Source: UBA5109 sp038148435
Lineage (GTDB): Bacteria > Pseudomonadota > Gammaproteobacteria > Pseudomonadales > Pseudohongiellaceae
DNA: 5,773 nucleotides
Reading direction: 5' to 3'
Assembly (NCBI GenBank): GCA_038148435.1
Contig: JAYQVM010000107.1
Location: forward strand, 1 to 5,773
The notes under the pieces were generated by a model. The model ran no database searches, had not been told where the DNA came from, and saw only the letters and a program-made list of their open reading frames with translations. Below, piece after piece: positions 1 to 5,771 of the stretch. The translations under genes were made by a program, and so were the position numbers. The first letter of the stretch is position 1; each line of letters begins with the position of its first letter.

Positions 1-611
1 CTAAAGTTTTGCAGATTCGCTCCGTTGAAGTTGCGAGTCAGTACAATGTGCCGCTCAGAGTGTTGTCGAGCTTCGTGGATGGTCCTGGTACGTTTATAGG
101 TTCAGAGGAAGATACTATGATGGAAATGCCTTTAATTTCTGGTATAGCCTTCACAAGGGATGAATCCAAGTTGAGCATTTTGGGTGTGCCCGATATCCCA
201 GGGATGGCCCACCGTGTTTTTGGTCCGATCAGTAAAGCCGATATTGAAGTTGACGTTATCGTACAAAATATCGGTAATGACAAAACCAATGACATCACTT
301 TTACCGTACAAAGAAAGGATACTGCAAAGGCTTCTGGTATTTTGGAAGCATTGGCAAAAGAAATTAATGCCGAGACAGTGTTGGTGGATGACAAGGTGGC
401 AAAAGTGTCACTGGTTGGTGTGGGTATGCGTTCACATGCCGGTATTGCTAGTCGTATGTTTGAGGCCCTTGCTAATGAGTCTATCAATATACAGCTGATA
501 ACCACCTCGGAAATCAAGATTTCAATTGTCATTGAGGAAAAATACCTGGAACTTGCAGTACGGGCTTTACATGATGCATTTGAATTGGGCGAGCCCGAAA
601 CACATGCTTAA
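1..611 (+). CDS. lysC: Aspartokinase, C-terminal part (5' end outside window)
   Basis: This is the 3' part of an aspartate kinase gene, whose enzyme phosphorylates L-aspartate as the first step to lysine, threonine, methionine and diaminopimelate in the cytoplasm. The reading frame is open from the window edge, with the first full codon at base 3, so the TTG at 9 is an internal codon and not a start. About 202 residues are present of a usual ~410. The segment reading KVLQIRSVEVASQYNVPLRV is the typical end of the kinase domain. Two ACT domains follow: the first around residues 55-125 counted from base 9 (SILGVPDIPGMAHRVFGPI), the second around 131-195 (VSLVGVGMRSHAGIASRMFE, then ITTSEIKISIVI). 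These form the allosteric site that binds lysine and/or threonine in this family. Which amino acid inhibits this enzyme cannot be read from the fragment. csrA follows 65 nt downstream, as in Pseudomonas. Confidence 0.96.
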   Translation, partial: KVLQIRSVEVASQYNVPLRVLSSFVDGPGTFIGSEEDTMMEMPLISGIAFTRDESKLSILGVPDIPGMAHRVFGPISKADIEVDVIVQNIGNDKTNDITFTVQRKDTAKASGILEALAKEINAETVLVDDKVAKVSLVGVGMRSHAGIASRMFEALANESINIQLITTSEIKISIVIEEKYLELAVRALHDAFELGEPETHA

Positions 612-613
612 TA

Positions 614-631
614 ACCTGTCTCTTGGCAGGT
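614..631 (+). other. Hairpin in the lysC-csrA spacer
   Basis: ACCTGTC at 614-620 can pair with GGCAGGT at 625-631 around the four-base loop TCTT, giving a 7-bp stem with one G-U pair. It lies three bases after the lysC stop codon. No T-run follows, so it is not a standard Rho-independent terminator. It could be an RNA-processing or pausing element, or part of a structured csrA leader. The pairing is seen directly; any function is inference. Confidence 0.35.
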
Positions 632-633
632 CT

Positions 634-667
634 GTCGGACTGGTCGGCAACGATCAGTTTAGGAGAT
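634..667 (+). promoter_or_regulatory. csrA leader: Shine-Dalgarno plus candidate CsrA-binding GGA motifs
   Basis: The leader has a GGA at 637-639 (in GTCGGACTGG) and a second at 662-664 inside the Shine-Dalgarno sequence AGGAG (661-665). AGGAG ends 11 nt before the csrA ATG, a rather long gap. CsrA dimers bind GGA motifs, usually in loops, and bridge two sites; in E. coli csrA is repressed by its own product at sites overlapping its ribosome binding site. The two motifs here start 25 nt apart, which is within bridging range. TGTCGG at 633-638 can pair with the bases at 644-649, so the upstream GGA would lie partly in a stem. Autoregulation is inferred, not shown. Confidence 0.4.
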
Positions 668-676
668 GAGATAGCA

Positions 677-877
677 ATGTTGATATTGACTCGCCGTGTA
701 GGCGAAACGCTCATGATAGGTGATGATGTGACTGTCAGTGTTCTTGGGGTAAAAGGAAATCAGGTGCGAATAGGAGTCAACGCCCCCAAAGATGTGGCAG
801 TTCACAGGGAAGAGATTTATGACAGGATCAAACAGGGCCATGATGAAGATCCGCCTGATGGCGATTCCGAAGAGTAA
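677..877 (+). CDS. csrA: Carbon storage regulator CsrA/RsmA
   Basis: This encodes a 66-residue RNA-binding global regulator that binds GGA motifs in mRNA leaders, usually blocking translation, and is titrated by small RNAs of the CsrB/RsmY type. It begins MLILTRRVGETLMIGDDVTV and continues with VLGVKGNQVRIGVNAPKDV and VHREEIYDRI, nearly identical to E. coli CsrA over the first ~50 residues. The RNA-contacting residues known from the family are present: L4, R6 and R7 on beta strand 1 and R44 in the VHREEIY segment. The acidic C-terminal tail (from about residue 55, rich in D and E) is variable in this family. The ATG at 677 is preferred over the in-frame TTG at 623 because it gives the canonical N-terminus and has an AGGAG upstream. 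It sits between lysC and tRNA-Ser, the Pseudomonas rsmA arrangement. Co-transcription with lysC is plausible, as no strong promoter is visible between them. Confidence 0.98.
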   Translation: MLILTRRVGETLMIGDDVTVSVLGVKGNQVRIGVNAPKDVAVHREEIYDRIKQGHDEDPPDGDSEE

Positions 878-895
878 AAAATGGCTACTTATCCT

Positions 896-924
896 CTGCC
901 AATAGCAAGCATCTGTGGTATGAT
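896..924 (+). promoter_or_regulatory. Probable sigma-70 promoter of tRNA-Ser with GC-rich discriminator
   Basis: A -10 box TATGAT at 919-924 is preceded by TGG (916-918), giving a full extended -10 (TGnTATGAT). A weak -35 box, CTGCCA, lies at 896-901 with a 17-nt spacer. Transcription would start near 931, only ~7 nt before the mature tRNA. The discriminator after the -10 (TACGCGC, 925-931) is GC-rich, as is typical of stable-RNA promoters controlled by ppGpp/DksA in gammaproteobacteria. The boxes are seen; use and stringent control are inferred. Confidence 0.6.
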
Positions 925-937
925 TACGCGCTCATTG

Positions 938-1027
938 GGAGAGGTGGCCGAGTGGCTGAAGGCGCGCCCCTGCTAAGGGCGTATGGGTTAACACTCATCG
1001 AGGGTTCGAATCCCTCTCTCTCCGCCA
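938..1027 (+). tRNA. tRNA-Ser(GCU)
   Basis: This is a complete type II serine tRNA of 90 nt including encoded CCA (1025-1027). The acceptor stem GGAGAGG (938-944) pairs with TCTCTCC (1017-1023) with one G-U pair, and the discriminator is G1024. The anticodon stem CGCCC/GGGCG (965-969 and 977-981) encloses CTGCTAA, with anticodon GCT at 972-974, which reads AGC and AGU codons. The long variable arm, diagnostic for serine tRNA, is TGGGT/ACTCA (984-988 and 993-997) around TAAC. The T arm is GAGGG-TTCGAAT-CCCTC. The position right after csrA matches Pseudomonas and E. coli, where serV follows csrA. It begins 60 nt after the csrA stop and appears to have its own promoter. Confidence 0.98.
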
Positions 1028-1197
1028 TTGAGTCACTAAGTTTCTGCCAGTTTCTATTCTAACTCTCCATCCTCTTTCCTGTGTACAGTAAATATTAGAG
1101 CTAGTTTTTCTCAAGAATAAGCCAACTGGCAAATATGCTGCTTTTTTCAATTACAGTCTAGAGTCCATTGAAGTTCAGGTTTGGTATCCAAAAAGTC

Positions 1198-2442
1198 ATG
1201 ATAAATAATGAATCAAATTCTTTGAGTCATAATCGCTTCTCTGCTTTTTCCTATCCAGCTTTTGTCCGTTACTGGACCGCCAGATTCTGCTCTACTTTTT
1301 CAGTACAGATTGTTTCAGTTGCGATAGGCTGGCAGATTTATGATCTAACTCGTGATCCTCTGGATTTAGGAATTATAGGATTAGTTCAGTTTTTGCCATC
1401 GCTACTGCTGGTGCTGGTTACAGGTTCCGTTGCTGACCGTTATGGAAGACGCAGGGTAATGGGTATTGCGGTTATGCTGGAGCTTATTTGTGCAGCCGCA
1501 ATTCTACTTTTTTCTTCAACTGGGCTAAGTTCACCTTATCCGATTTTTATCGCCCTGACGGGCATGGGTATTGCCCGGGCGTTTTTTGGTCCGGCATCTC
1601 AGTCTCTTGTTGTAAATCTAGTTCCGATGGATGTGTTTGCCAATGCCATATCATGGAATACGTCTTCATGGCAAATTTCGAGTATCGTCGGACCGGTTGT
1701 AGGAGGGCTTCTTTATGGCATTAATCCTACCATTGCCTATACAGTGGTAGTAGTCATGCTTGGACTTTCTCTAGTACTAATTCTTCGTATTCCGACTCCG
1801 GAAGAGCATAGTGCTGTTACAAAAATTACTTTCAGTTCCGTATTTGAAGGTCTACGCTACATTCGCAAGGAAAAAGTGGTATTGGGAGCCATTTCTCTAG
1901 ACTTATTTGCTGTCTTGCTAGGAGGAGCTGTAGCGCTGTTACCCGTCTATGCCAGAGATATTCTAGAACTTGGCCCTTGGGGTTTAGGCATGTTGAGGGC
2001 TGCCCCAGGTATTGGGGCGATTTTGATGATAATTTGCCTGACAACATATCCTATACGTGATCATGCGGGACGTATTCTTTTGACCTTTGTAGCTATATTT
2101 GGGGTTTTTACAGTTGTGTTTGGTTTTTCTACAATTACTTGGGTTTCGGTTGTCGCTTTAGCACTTGTCGGAGCTGCCGACATGGTAAGCGTTGTAATAC
2201 GTGAAACCCTTCTTCAGCTCTGGACCCCCGATCACCTTCGTGGTCGGGTAAACGCAGTTAATATGGTGTTTTTAGGTGCTTCAAATGAACTTGGGGAATT
2301 TCGTGCTGGTTTTATGGCTGCCTGGATAGGTGTTGTACCGGCTGTTGTTTTCGGTGGTATTGCTGCTCTTGGCATTGCTGCTGCTTGGGCTTGGGTTTTT
2401 CCGCAATTAAGAGATGCGCGCTATTTAAATCGTCAGAACTGA
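1198..2442 (+). CDS. MFS efflux transporter, EntS-like (MFS_3/DHA3 type)
   Basis: This encodes an inner-membrane major facilitator superfamily protein of 414 residues, a normal length for 12 helices, likely a proton-driven drug or metabolite exporter. The family's motif A is clear in the loop after helix 2: GSVADRYGRRRV at 76-87. A central cytoplasmic linker (~197-226) separates the two halves. The segments DHLRGRVNAVN (345-355) and SNELGEFRAG (362-371), followed by a final hydrophobic stretch, are characteristic of the EntS/MFS_3 branch that includes the enterobactin exporter. The substrate cannot be told. The start is uncertain: ATG 1198 has no good Shine-Dalgarno, and an in-frame TTG at 1168 would add ten residues. 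ATG 1198 is preferred because it is the first ATG and leaves a short polar tail before helix 1. It lies 170 nt after tRNA-Ser and 237 nt before the next gene, so it is probably transcribed alone. Confidence 0.9.
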   Translation: MINNESNSLSHNRFSAFSYPAFVRYWTARFCSTFSVQIVSVAIGWQIYDLTRDPLDLGIIGLVQFLPSLLLVLVTGSVADRYGRRRVMGIAVMLELICAAAILLFSSTGLSSPYPIFIALTGMGIARAFFGPASQSLVVNLVPMDVFANAISWNTSSWQISSIVGPVVGGLLYGINPTIAYTVVVVMLGLSLVLILRIPTPEEHSAVTKITFSSVFEGLRYIRKEKVVLGAISLDLFAVLLGGAVALLPVYARDILELGPWGLGMLRAAPGIGAILMIICLTTYPIRDHAGRILLTFVAIFGVFTVVFGFSTITWVSVVALALVGAADMVSVVIRETLLQLWTPDHLRGRVNAVNMVFLGASNELGEFRAGFMAAWIGVVPAVVFGGIAALGIAAAWAWVFPQLRDARYLNRQN

Positions 2443-2493
2443 AAATTAATGCATTTGTATTAAACAACATTATCAATTATTTTCTCCTAAGAC

Positions 2494-2552
2494 AGCTAGC
2501 TCTCTAAAGCAGACAATAAAAGTGTTATTAGAGTATCTGAGAGAATCTAGCT
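2494..2552. repeat. Imperfect inverted repeat in spacer 2443-2679
   Basis: AGCTAGCTCTC (2494-2504) is complementary to GAGAG (2539-2543) plus CTAGCT (2547-2552), giving 11 base pairs interrupted by a three-base bulge, with a 34-nt loop. Inside the loop a competing pairing, AATAA (2515-2519) with TTATT (2525-2529), can form. No T-run follows the right arm, so it is not a standard terminator. The remainder of the spacer is AT-rich and I see no convincing promoter in it, although the export gene cluster needs one. The repeat may be an operator, a leader RNA structure or chance. Confidence 0.35.
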
Positions 2553-2679
2553 ATTAAGGAATAACAAAATTTAAAAACTGCTAGTCTGGTGCAGTGTCTC
2601 AAGATTATTTTTAGTATAGTCATGCAAGATCAGGGAAAATAATGTATAGCTTATCTAATTCTAGGAGCCGAAAGCTGGT

Positions 2680-3111
2680 ATGAAATTCTTGAAAAGCAAA
2701 CTCAAATACTTATTTTTACTTACCTTTTCGTTGGCTGTCATAAACTATGGCTATGCGCATCATTCCTATGCCATGTTCGATATGGAAACGGATCTGGTGT
2801 TCAGCGGTATCGTAGTTGAATATTTGTGGCGTTCGCCACATGCACATATTGTGATCAATGTTGAGTCTGGGGAAGGAATAGACACAAGGACCATAGGGAC
2901 ATGGGACATTGAAGGAGCGTCACCAGCAATAATGACACGACAGGGCTGGAACAGAATCAGTTATCAGCCGGGGGACAACATCAGGCTTGTAGCACGGCCA
3001 ATGCGTGATGGATCAAAAGGAGCTGCATTATTTTATGCAATAAAAGAAGATGGTTCCTGCCTGTTTATGGACATAGCTCGTCCTGAGGACAGCATGCTTT
3101 GTGAAGGTTAA
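2680..3111 (+). CDS. Secreted DUF6152-type protein
   Basis: This is a 143-residue exported protein. An N-terminal Sec signal peptide (K-rich start, hydrophobic core ~10-22) probably ends at A26, leaving a mature protein that starts HHSYAMFD (27-34). That start, followed by a GIVVEYLWRSPHAHI-like segment (43-57), W75-D-I-E, the R-Q-G-W motif (87-90), PGD (97-99) and RPMRDGSKGA (106-115), is the pattern I recall for DUF6152 proteins. The mature N-terminus His-His could bind a metal, but this is inference. The biochemical function of the family is unknown to me. Two cysteines, C127 and C141, lie in the C-terminal part and could pair in the periplasm. AGGAG at 2663-2667 sits 12 nt before the ATG, a long gap. 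It is first in a run of four exported-protein genes, 51 nt before the next. Confidence 0.8.
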   Translation: MKFLKSKLKYLFLLTFSLAVINYGYAHHSYAMFDMETDLVFSGIVVEYLWRSPHAHIVINVESGEGIDTRTIGTWDIEGASPAIMTRQGWNRISYQPGDNIRLVARPMRDGSKGAALFYAIKEDGSCLFMDIARPEDSMLCEG

Positions 3112-3162
3112 TAAAAAAGTAATTCGATAACGACAAATAAAACTGTTTTAGGAGAAAAAATA

Positions 3163-3927
3163 ATGAAAATCATAAAACAGGTAATATTGATATCTTTTGC
3201 CATGCCTGGTTTTAGTGGTTTTGCCTTTTCACAAAATATCCCTGATTTGACTGACGGTTTTGTTCGGGTAGATATTGCTGGATCTGGAGGCTTTGATGGC
3301 CTCACCTCATATATTGAGCCGGCACAGCTTACTCCCAAGGCTCAGGAAATTGTCGCTAATTTGCCGGGTCGTCAGTTGGGGTTTGATTACCTGCGCCAAA
3401 ATGAGAAACCAAAACAGGAAGGCGAGGTTTATGTTGTGACTAGCGGCGCCTGCAATTATCGTTCAGCTACTTTGATCCAACCTGATTCTTCTGCTTTCTT
3501 TCTGACACAGACTCCCGAGATGGTAACTTTTACCCGTGAGGAAGCAGGTATAAGGCATATTTTTATGGATGGTCGCCAGCACCCTTCACCTGGAAACTGG
3601 ACGCCTAATGGGACCGGACATTCTATTGGCTGGTATGAAGAAGGCGAACTGATAGTTGAGACAATAGGACTTACTCCAGGTGGCGTTACCGCTGGTGGTT
3701 ATCGCACACCAGAAACTGTTCTGGTTGAACGTTTTTCCTTGTCGGAAGACGGCGAGATGTTGACTATCAACTACACCTGGACTGATCCAGAGATTTATCT
3801 ACAGCCGCACAACTATGATATTTACTATGAAAGACTCCCAGCTGATTTTGGTTACGCCTATGAAATCTGGTGCGATGCAGGAGATCCAAACAGTGGCACT
3901 TCTATTTTTATTCCGGAGCAGTTATAA
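3163..3927 (+). CDS. Secreted protein of unnamed family, paralogue 1 (keeps DGRxHP)
   Basis: This is a 254-residue exported protein of unknown function. A Sec signal peptide (MKIIKQ start, hydrophobic core ~6-22) likely ends near SQ at 23-24. The ATG is well supported by AGGAG at 3150-3154 with an 8-nt gap. Visible blocks: C97 in SGACNYR; RHIFMDGRQHP (131-141); GHSIGWYEEGELIVETIGL (152-170); VERFSL (188-193); TWTDPEIYLQPHNYDIYYERL (205-225); C237 in EIWCD. The same blocks recur in order in the next gene, so the two are paralogues. In family members as I remember them the central block reads GHSIG.WEGDTLVVET; here WEGD has become YEEG while DGRxHP and GHSIG are kept. C97 and C237 match cysteines in the paralogue and may form a disulfide. 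It probably shares an operon with its neighbours. Confidence 0.85.
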   Translation: MKIIKQVILISFAMPGFSGFAFSQNIPDLTDGFVRVDIAGSGGFDGLTSYIEPAQLTPKAQEIVANLPGRQLGFDYLRQNEKPKQEGEVYVVTSGACNYRSATLIQPDSSAFFLTQTPEMVTFTREEAGIRHIFMDGRQHPSPGNWTPNGTGHSIGWYEEGELIVETIGLTPGGVTAGGYRTPETVLVERFSLSEDGEMLTINYTWTDPEIYLQPHNYDIYYERLPADFGYAYEIWCDAGDPNSGTSIFIPEQL

Positions 3928-3953
3928 AAAAGATAAGTAAAACGAAAATTAAT

Positions 3954-4688
3954 ATGAAAAAAAAATTGTTATCAATAATTACACTAAGCACTATCTGCTG
4001 GTGCTTGAATAGCTCCGATATGCTGGCGCAGAACCTAGATTCCTTACCTAGCCATTTGAATGGGTTCTGGGAGATACCAGTTGGATCCACATCGATACCA
4101 AAAGCCAGTCTTGTAGATAGCATTTCCCAAGAAAAACTTGATGAAATAGCTTTTCATGATGCACGAGCAATACGCTGGTGTAACATGCTGGGCGTTCCTC
4201 ATATTATGACGCAACAGTCTCGACCATTGGAAATTTGGACTGGCCCCAACCATGTTGCCATGCTTGTCCTTACGAAGCAGTCAGCTCCACGATATGCCTA
4301 TCTGGATATGGAGCAGCATGTAGATCCGCTAATTTTTGATCCCAGCACTAATGGACAGTCTATTGCACATTGGGAGGGCGATGCTCTGGTAGTGGAAACA
4401 ATTGGATTTTCTGGAGATAAGGGAGCCTTGACAATTCCGGGAGGAGGTTTCAGAACTGAGCAGTCTAGACTACTTGAACGGTTATCTCTCATAGATGATG
4501 AAACTTTGTCTATTGTATCGACCTGGACTGACCCTGGAGTTTTTGCTGAACCACATACCTATGAAATCCGTTACAAGCGTTTACCTAATTCGTACCAGCC
4601 ACCCCCATTTATTGACTGCAACTCGGATGATGAAGTTCGTGCACGCTTTTTGGAAGAAGTCTGGGGAGGCCCTGGATCACTTGATTAA
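3954..4688 (+). CDS. Secreted protein of unnamed family, paralogue 2 (keeps WEGD)
   Basis: This is a 244-residue exported protein of unknown function, related to the protein encoded just upstream. The signal peptide (MKKKLL, hydrophobic to ~18) probably ends after MLA at 23-25. The ATG at 3954 is chosen over upstream in-frame codons at or after 3870, which would overlap the previous gene and bury the signal peptide. It lacks a clear Shine-Dalgarno and lies 26 nt after the previous stop, so translational coupling is possible. Blocks shared with the paralogue: C76 (RWCNMLGVPHIM); HWEGDALVVETIGF (139-152); FRTEQSRLLERLSL (166-179); TWTDPGVFAEPHTYEIRYKRL (190-210); C222. The DGRxHP segment of the family is replaced by DMEQHVDP (118-125) and GHSIG by GQSIA. 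An N-terminal LNGFWEIP (35-42) resembles the usual domain start. The extra C-terminal tail from ~223 is acidic and then glycine-rich. Confidence 0.85.
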   Translation: MKKKLLSIITLSTICWCLNSSDMLAQNLDSLPSHLNGFWEIPVGSTSIPKASLVDSISQEKLDEIAFHDARAIRWCNMLGVPHIMTQQSRPLEIWTGPNHVAMLVLTKQSAPRYAYLDMEQHVDPLIFDPSTNGQSIAHWEGDALVVETIGFSGDKGALTIPGGGFRTEQSRLLERLSLIDDETLSIVSTWTDPGVFAEPHTYEIRYKRLPNSYQPPPFIDCNSDDEVRARFLEEVWGGPGSLD

Positions 4689-4710
4689 TGCAATGCTTTC
4701 TATCTTGCAT
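4688..4710. repeat. Small hairpin just after paralogue 2
   Basis: ATGCAA (4688-4693) and TTGCAT (4705-4710) form a 6-bp stem with an 11-nt loop, beginning at the last base of the preceding stop codon. It is followed by an A-run (4711-4716), not the T-run of a + strand terminator. It could protect the 3' end of an mRNA or be chance. Confidence 0.25.
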
Positions 4711-4766
4711 AAAAAATAAGTAACTACCAGCTATTCATTTCTACTGAAATGGTTTTTTGGTTTAAG

Positions 4767-4783
4767 CATGTAAGTACAACATG
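4767..4783. repeat. Short inverted repeat upstream of the TIM-barrel gene
   Basis: CATGT (4767-4771) and ACATG (4779-4783) form a 5-bp inverted repeat separated by seven bases, 25 nt before the ATG of the last gene. Position and symmetry would suit a small operator or a hairpin in a leader. At five bases per arm it may be chance. Confidence 0.2.
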
Positions 4784-4808
4784 TCTCAATTTATTCTAAG
4801 AAATATAT

Positions 4809-5771
4809 ATGAACTTCAAGAATCAAGATAAGAAAACCAATAGATGTTTTGATATAAAACGCCGCAGTTTTAATAAGTTAATTCTATCGGGAGCAGCTCT
4901 TGGGATAGTTCCTCCTCTGAGCAGAGCAGTTATAATTGGCGGTATAGATGTCGGTACAATCAGCTATTCTTTCCGAGATATCCCCAAAAATGGCGATACT
5001 GTTGGCACGCTCATCGAGGCTTTTCAAAGTTCGGGAATAGATCTAGCAGAGTTGACCAATGCCGATATTGAACCGCTTTCCATTCCTCGAGGAGGACGGG
5101 TCCCAACTCCTATCAGTCAAGCTTACCTAGCAGAACGTGAACGAGTCAGACAGTCGCGATTAAGCGATCCTATTGCGCGCTATGAAGAAATCGCCCATCG
5201 TTTTGCTAGTGCAGGGATACGCATACTGGATTATGTAATGACTTTTTCAGAAGACTTCACCGATGAAGAAATTGATAAAACCATGCAGGTAACCCGAGCC
5301 TTGGGTGTAGATATCATAGGTACCAATCAGACAAGAGTTCCCATGGCAGAATATCTTGTGCCTTTTGCAGAGGAGTACGATATGAAGTTGTCTTTTCATA
5401 ATCATTCCAGTTCTGATGACCCCAATGAGGTTGCTTCAGTTGAAAGTTATGAGAGGCTTTTTGAATTGTCTGATAACTACATGGCAAATCTTGATGTAGG
5501 CCATTTTGTTGGTGGTAATAACAGCCCTTTACCTTTCATTGATCGTTATCATGATAGGATCACTCACTTACACCTTAAAGATAGAGAATTTAATGACGGG
5601 CCAAATCATTCGTGGGGTGAAGGGCATACACCGTTGGTTGAAATTCTACGAATGCTGAAAAATAAAAATTACTCTATCCCATGTATTATTGAGTATGAAT
5701 ATCGCGGTGAGGCGGATCCGATTTCAGAAGTTCGCCGCTGTGCCGATTTCATCCGTGATACACTGGCTTAA
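4809..5771 (+). CDS. Tat-exported xylose-isomerase-like TIM-barrel protein (sugar phosphate isomerase/epimerase superfamily)
   Basis: This encodes a 320-residue protein with an N-terminal twin-arginine signal: K17-R18-R19-S-F-N-K followed by a moderate hydrophobic stretch (~24-36), so it should be exported folded to the periplasm. The rest is a xylose-isomerase-like TIM barrel (AP endonuclease 2 family). Seen motifs: DLAELT (78-83), LSFHNHS (194-200), NLDVGHF (227-233), ITHLHLKDRE (251-260), GEGHTPLVEIL (270-280) and IIEYEY (293-298). By comparison with D-tagatose 3-epimerase and inosose dehydratase, D229, H255 and E295 would be metal ligands. The fourth ligand, a Glu on strand 5 in those enzymes, appears replaced in GTNQTR (171-176). 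Reactions in the superfamily include epimerisation, isomerisation and dehydration of sugars and polyols; the reaction here is unknown. The Shine-Dalgarno is weak (TAAGAA). A 120-nt spacer precedes it, but the direction fits the exported-protein cluster. Confidence 0.88.
   Translation: MNFKNQDKKTNRCFDIKRRSFNKLILSGAALGIVPPLSRAVIIGGIDVGTISYSFRDIPKNGDTVGTLIEAFQSSGIDLAELTNADIEPLSIPRGGRVPTPISQAYLAERERVRQSRLSDPIARYEEIAHRFASAGIRILDYVMTFSEDFTDEEIDKTMQVTRALGVDIIGTNQTRVPMAEYLVPFAEEYDMKLSFHNHSSSDDPNEVASVESYERLFELSDNYMANLDVGHFVGGNNSPLPFIDRYHDRITHLHLKDREFNDGPNHSWGEGHTPLVEILRMLKNKNYSIPCIIEYEYRGEADPISEVRRCADFIRDTLA

Noticed and set aside
38..532. Long open frame on the minus strand within lysC, and similar minus-strand frames elsewhere
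   Set aside because: These lie opposite well-recognised genes, show no recognisable protein features and have no ribosome binding context; they are frame shadows.
587..596. GGGCGAGCCC palindrome as a lysC terminator
   Set aside because: The loop would be very small, it lies within the coding sequence, and no T-run follows.
9..611. TTG at 9 as the start of a separate small ACT-domain gene
   Set aside because: The frame is open upstream to the window edge and the codons before 9 continue a typical aspartokinase sequence (KVLQIRS), so this is the tail of a larger gene.
580..613. csrA promoter at the end of lysC (TTGAAT at 580-585)
   Set aside because: At a 17-nt spacing the -10 would be CATGCT, a poor match; the better TTAATA at 608-613 is too far away (22 nt).
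623..676. 18-residue N-terminal extension of CsrA from TTG 623
   Set aside because: CsrA proteins begin at MLILTRR, and the AGGAG serves the ATG at 677. The extension would also run through the intergenic hairpin.
1119..1147. Rho-independent terminator ending in the T-run 1142-1147
   Set aside because: Only a 4-bp stem (AAGC/GCTT) around a 17-base loop can be drawn. It is too weak to call, although some termination after the tRNA is expected.
2592..2620. Promoter for the exported-protein cluster with TATAGT at 2615-2620
   Set aside because: The -35 position at a 17-nt spacing reads CAGTGT, which does not resemble TTGACA, and AT-rich spacers give such -10 matches by chance.
3998..4004. Lipoprotein lipobox in paralogue 2 around the cysteines at residues 15 and 17
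   Set aside because: The residue before each cysteine is Ile or Trp rather than Gly, Ala or Ser, and an ordinary signal peptidase I site (MLA, 23-25) follows.
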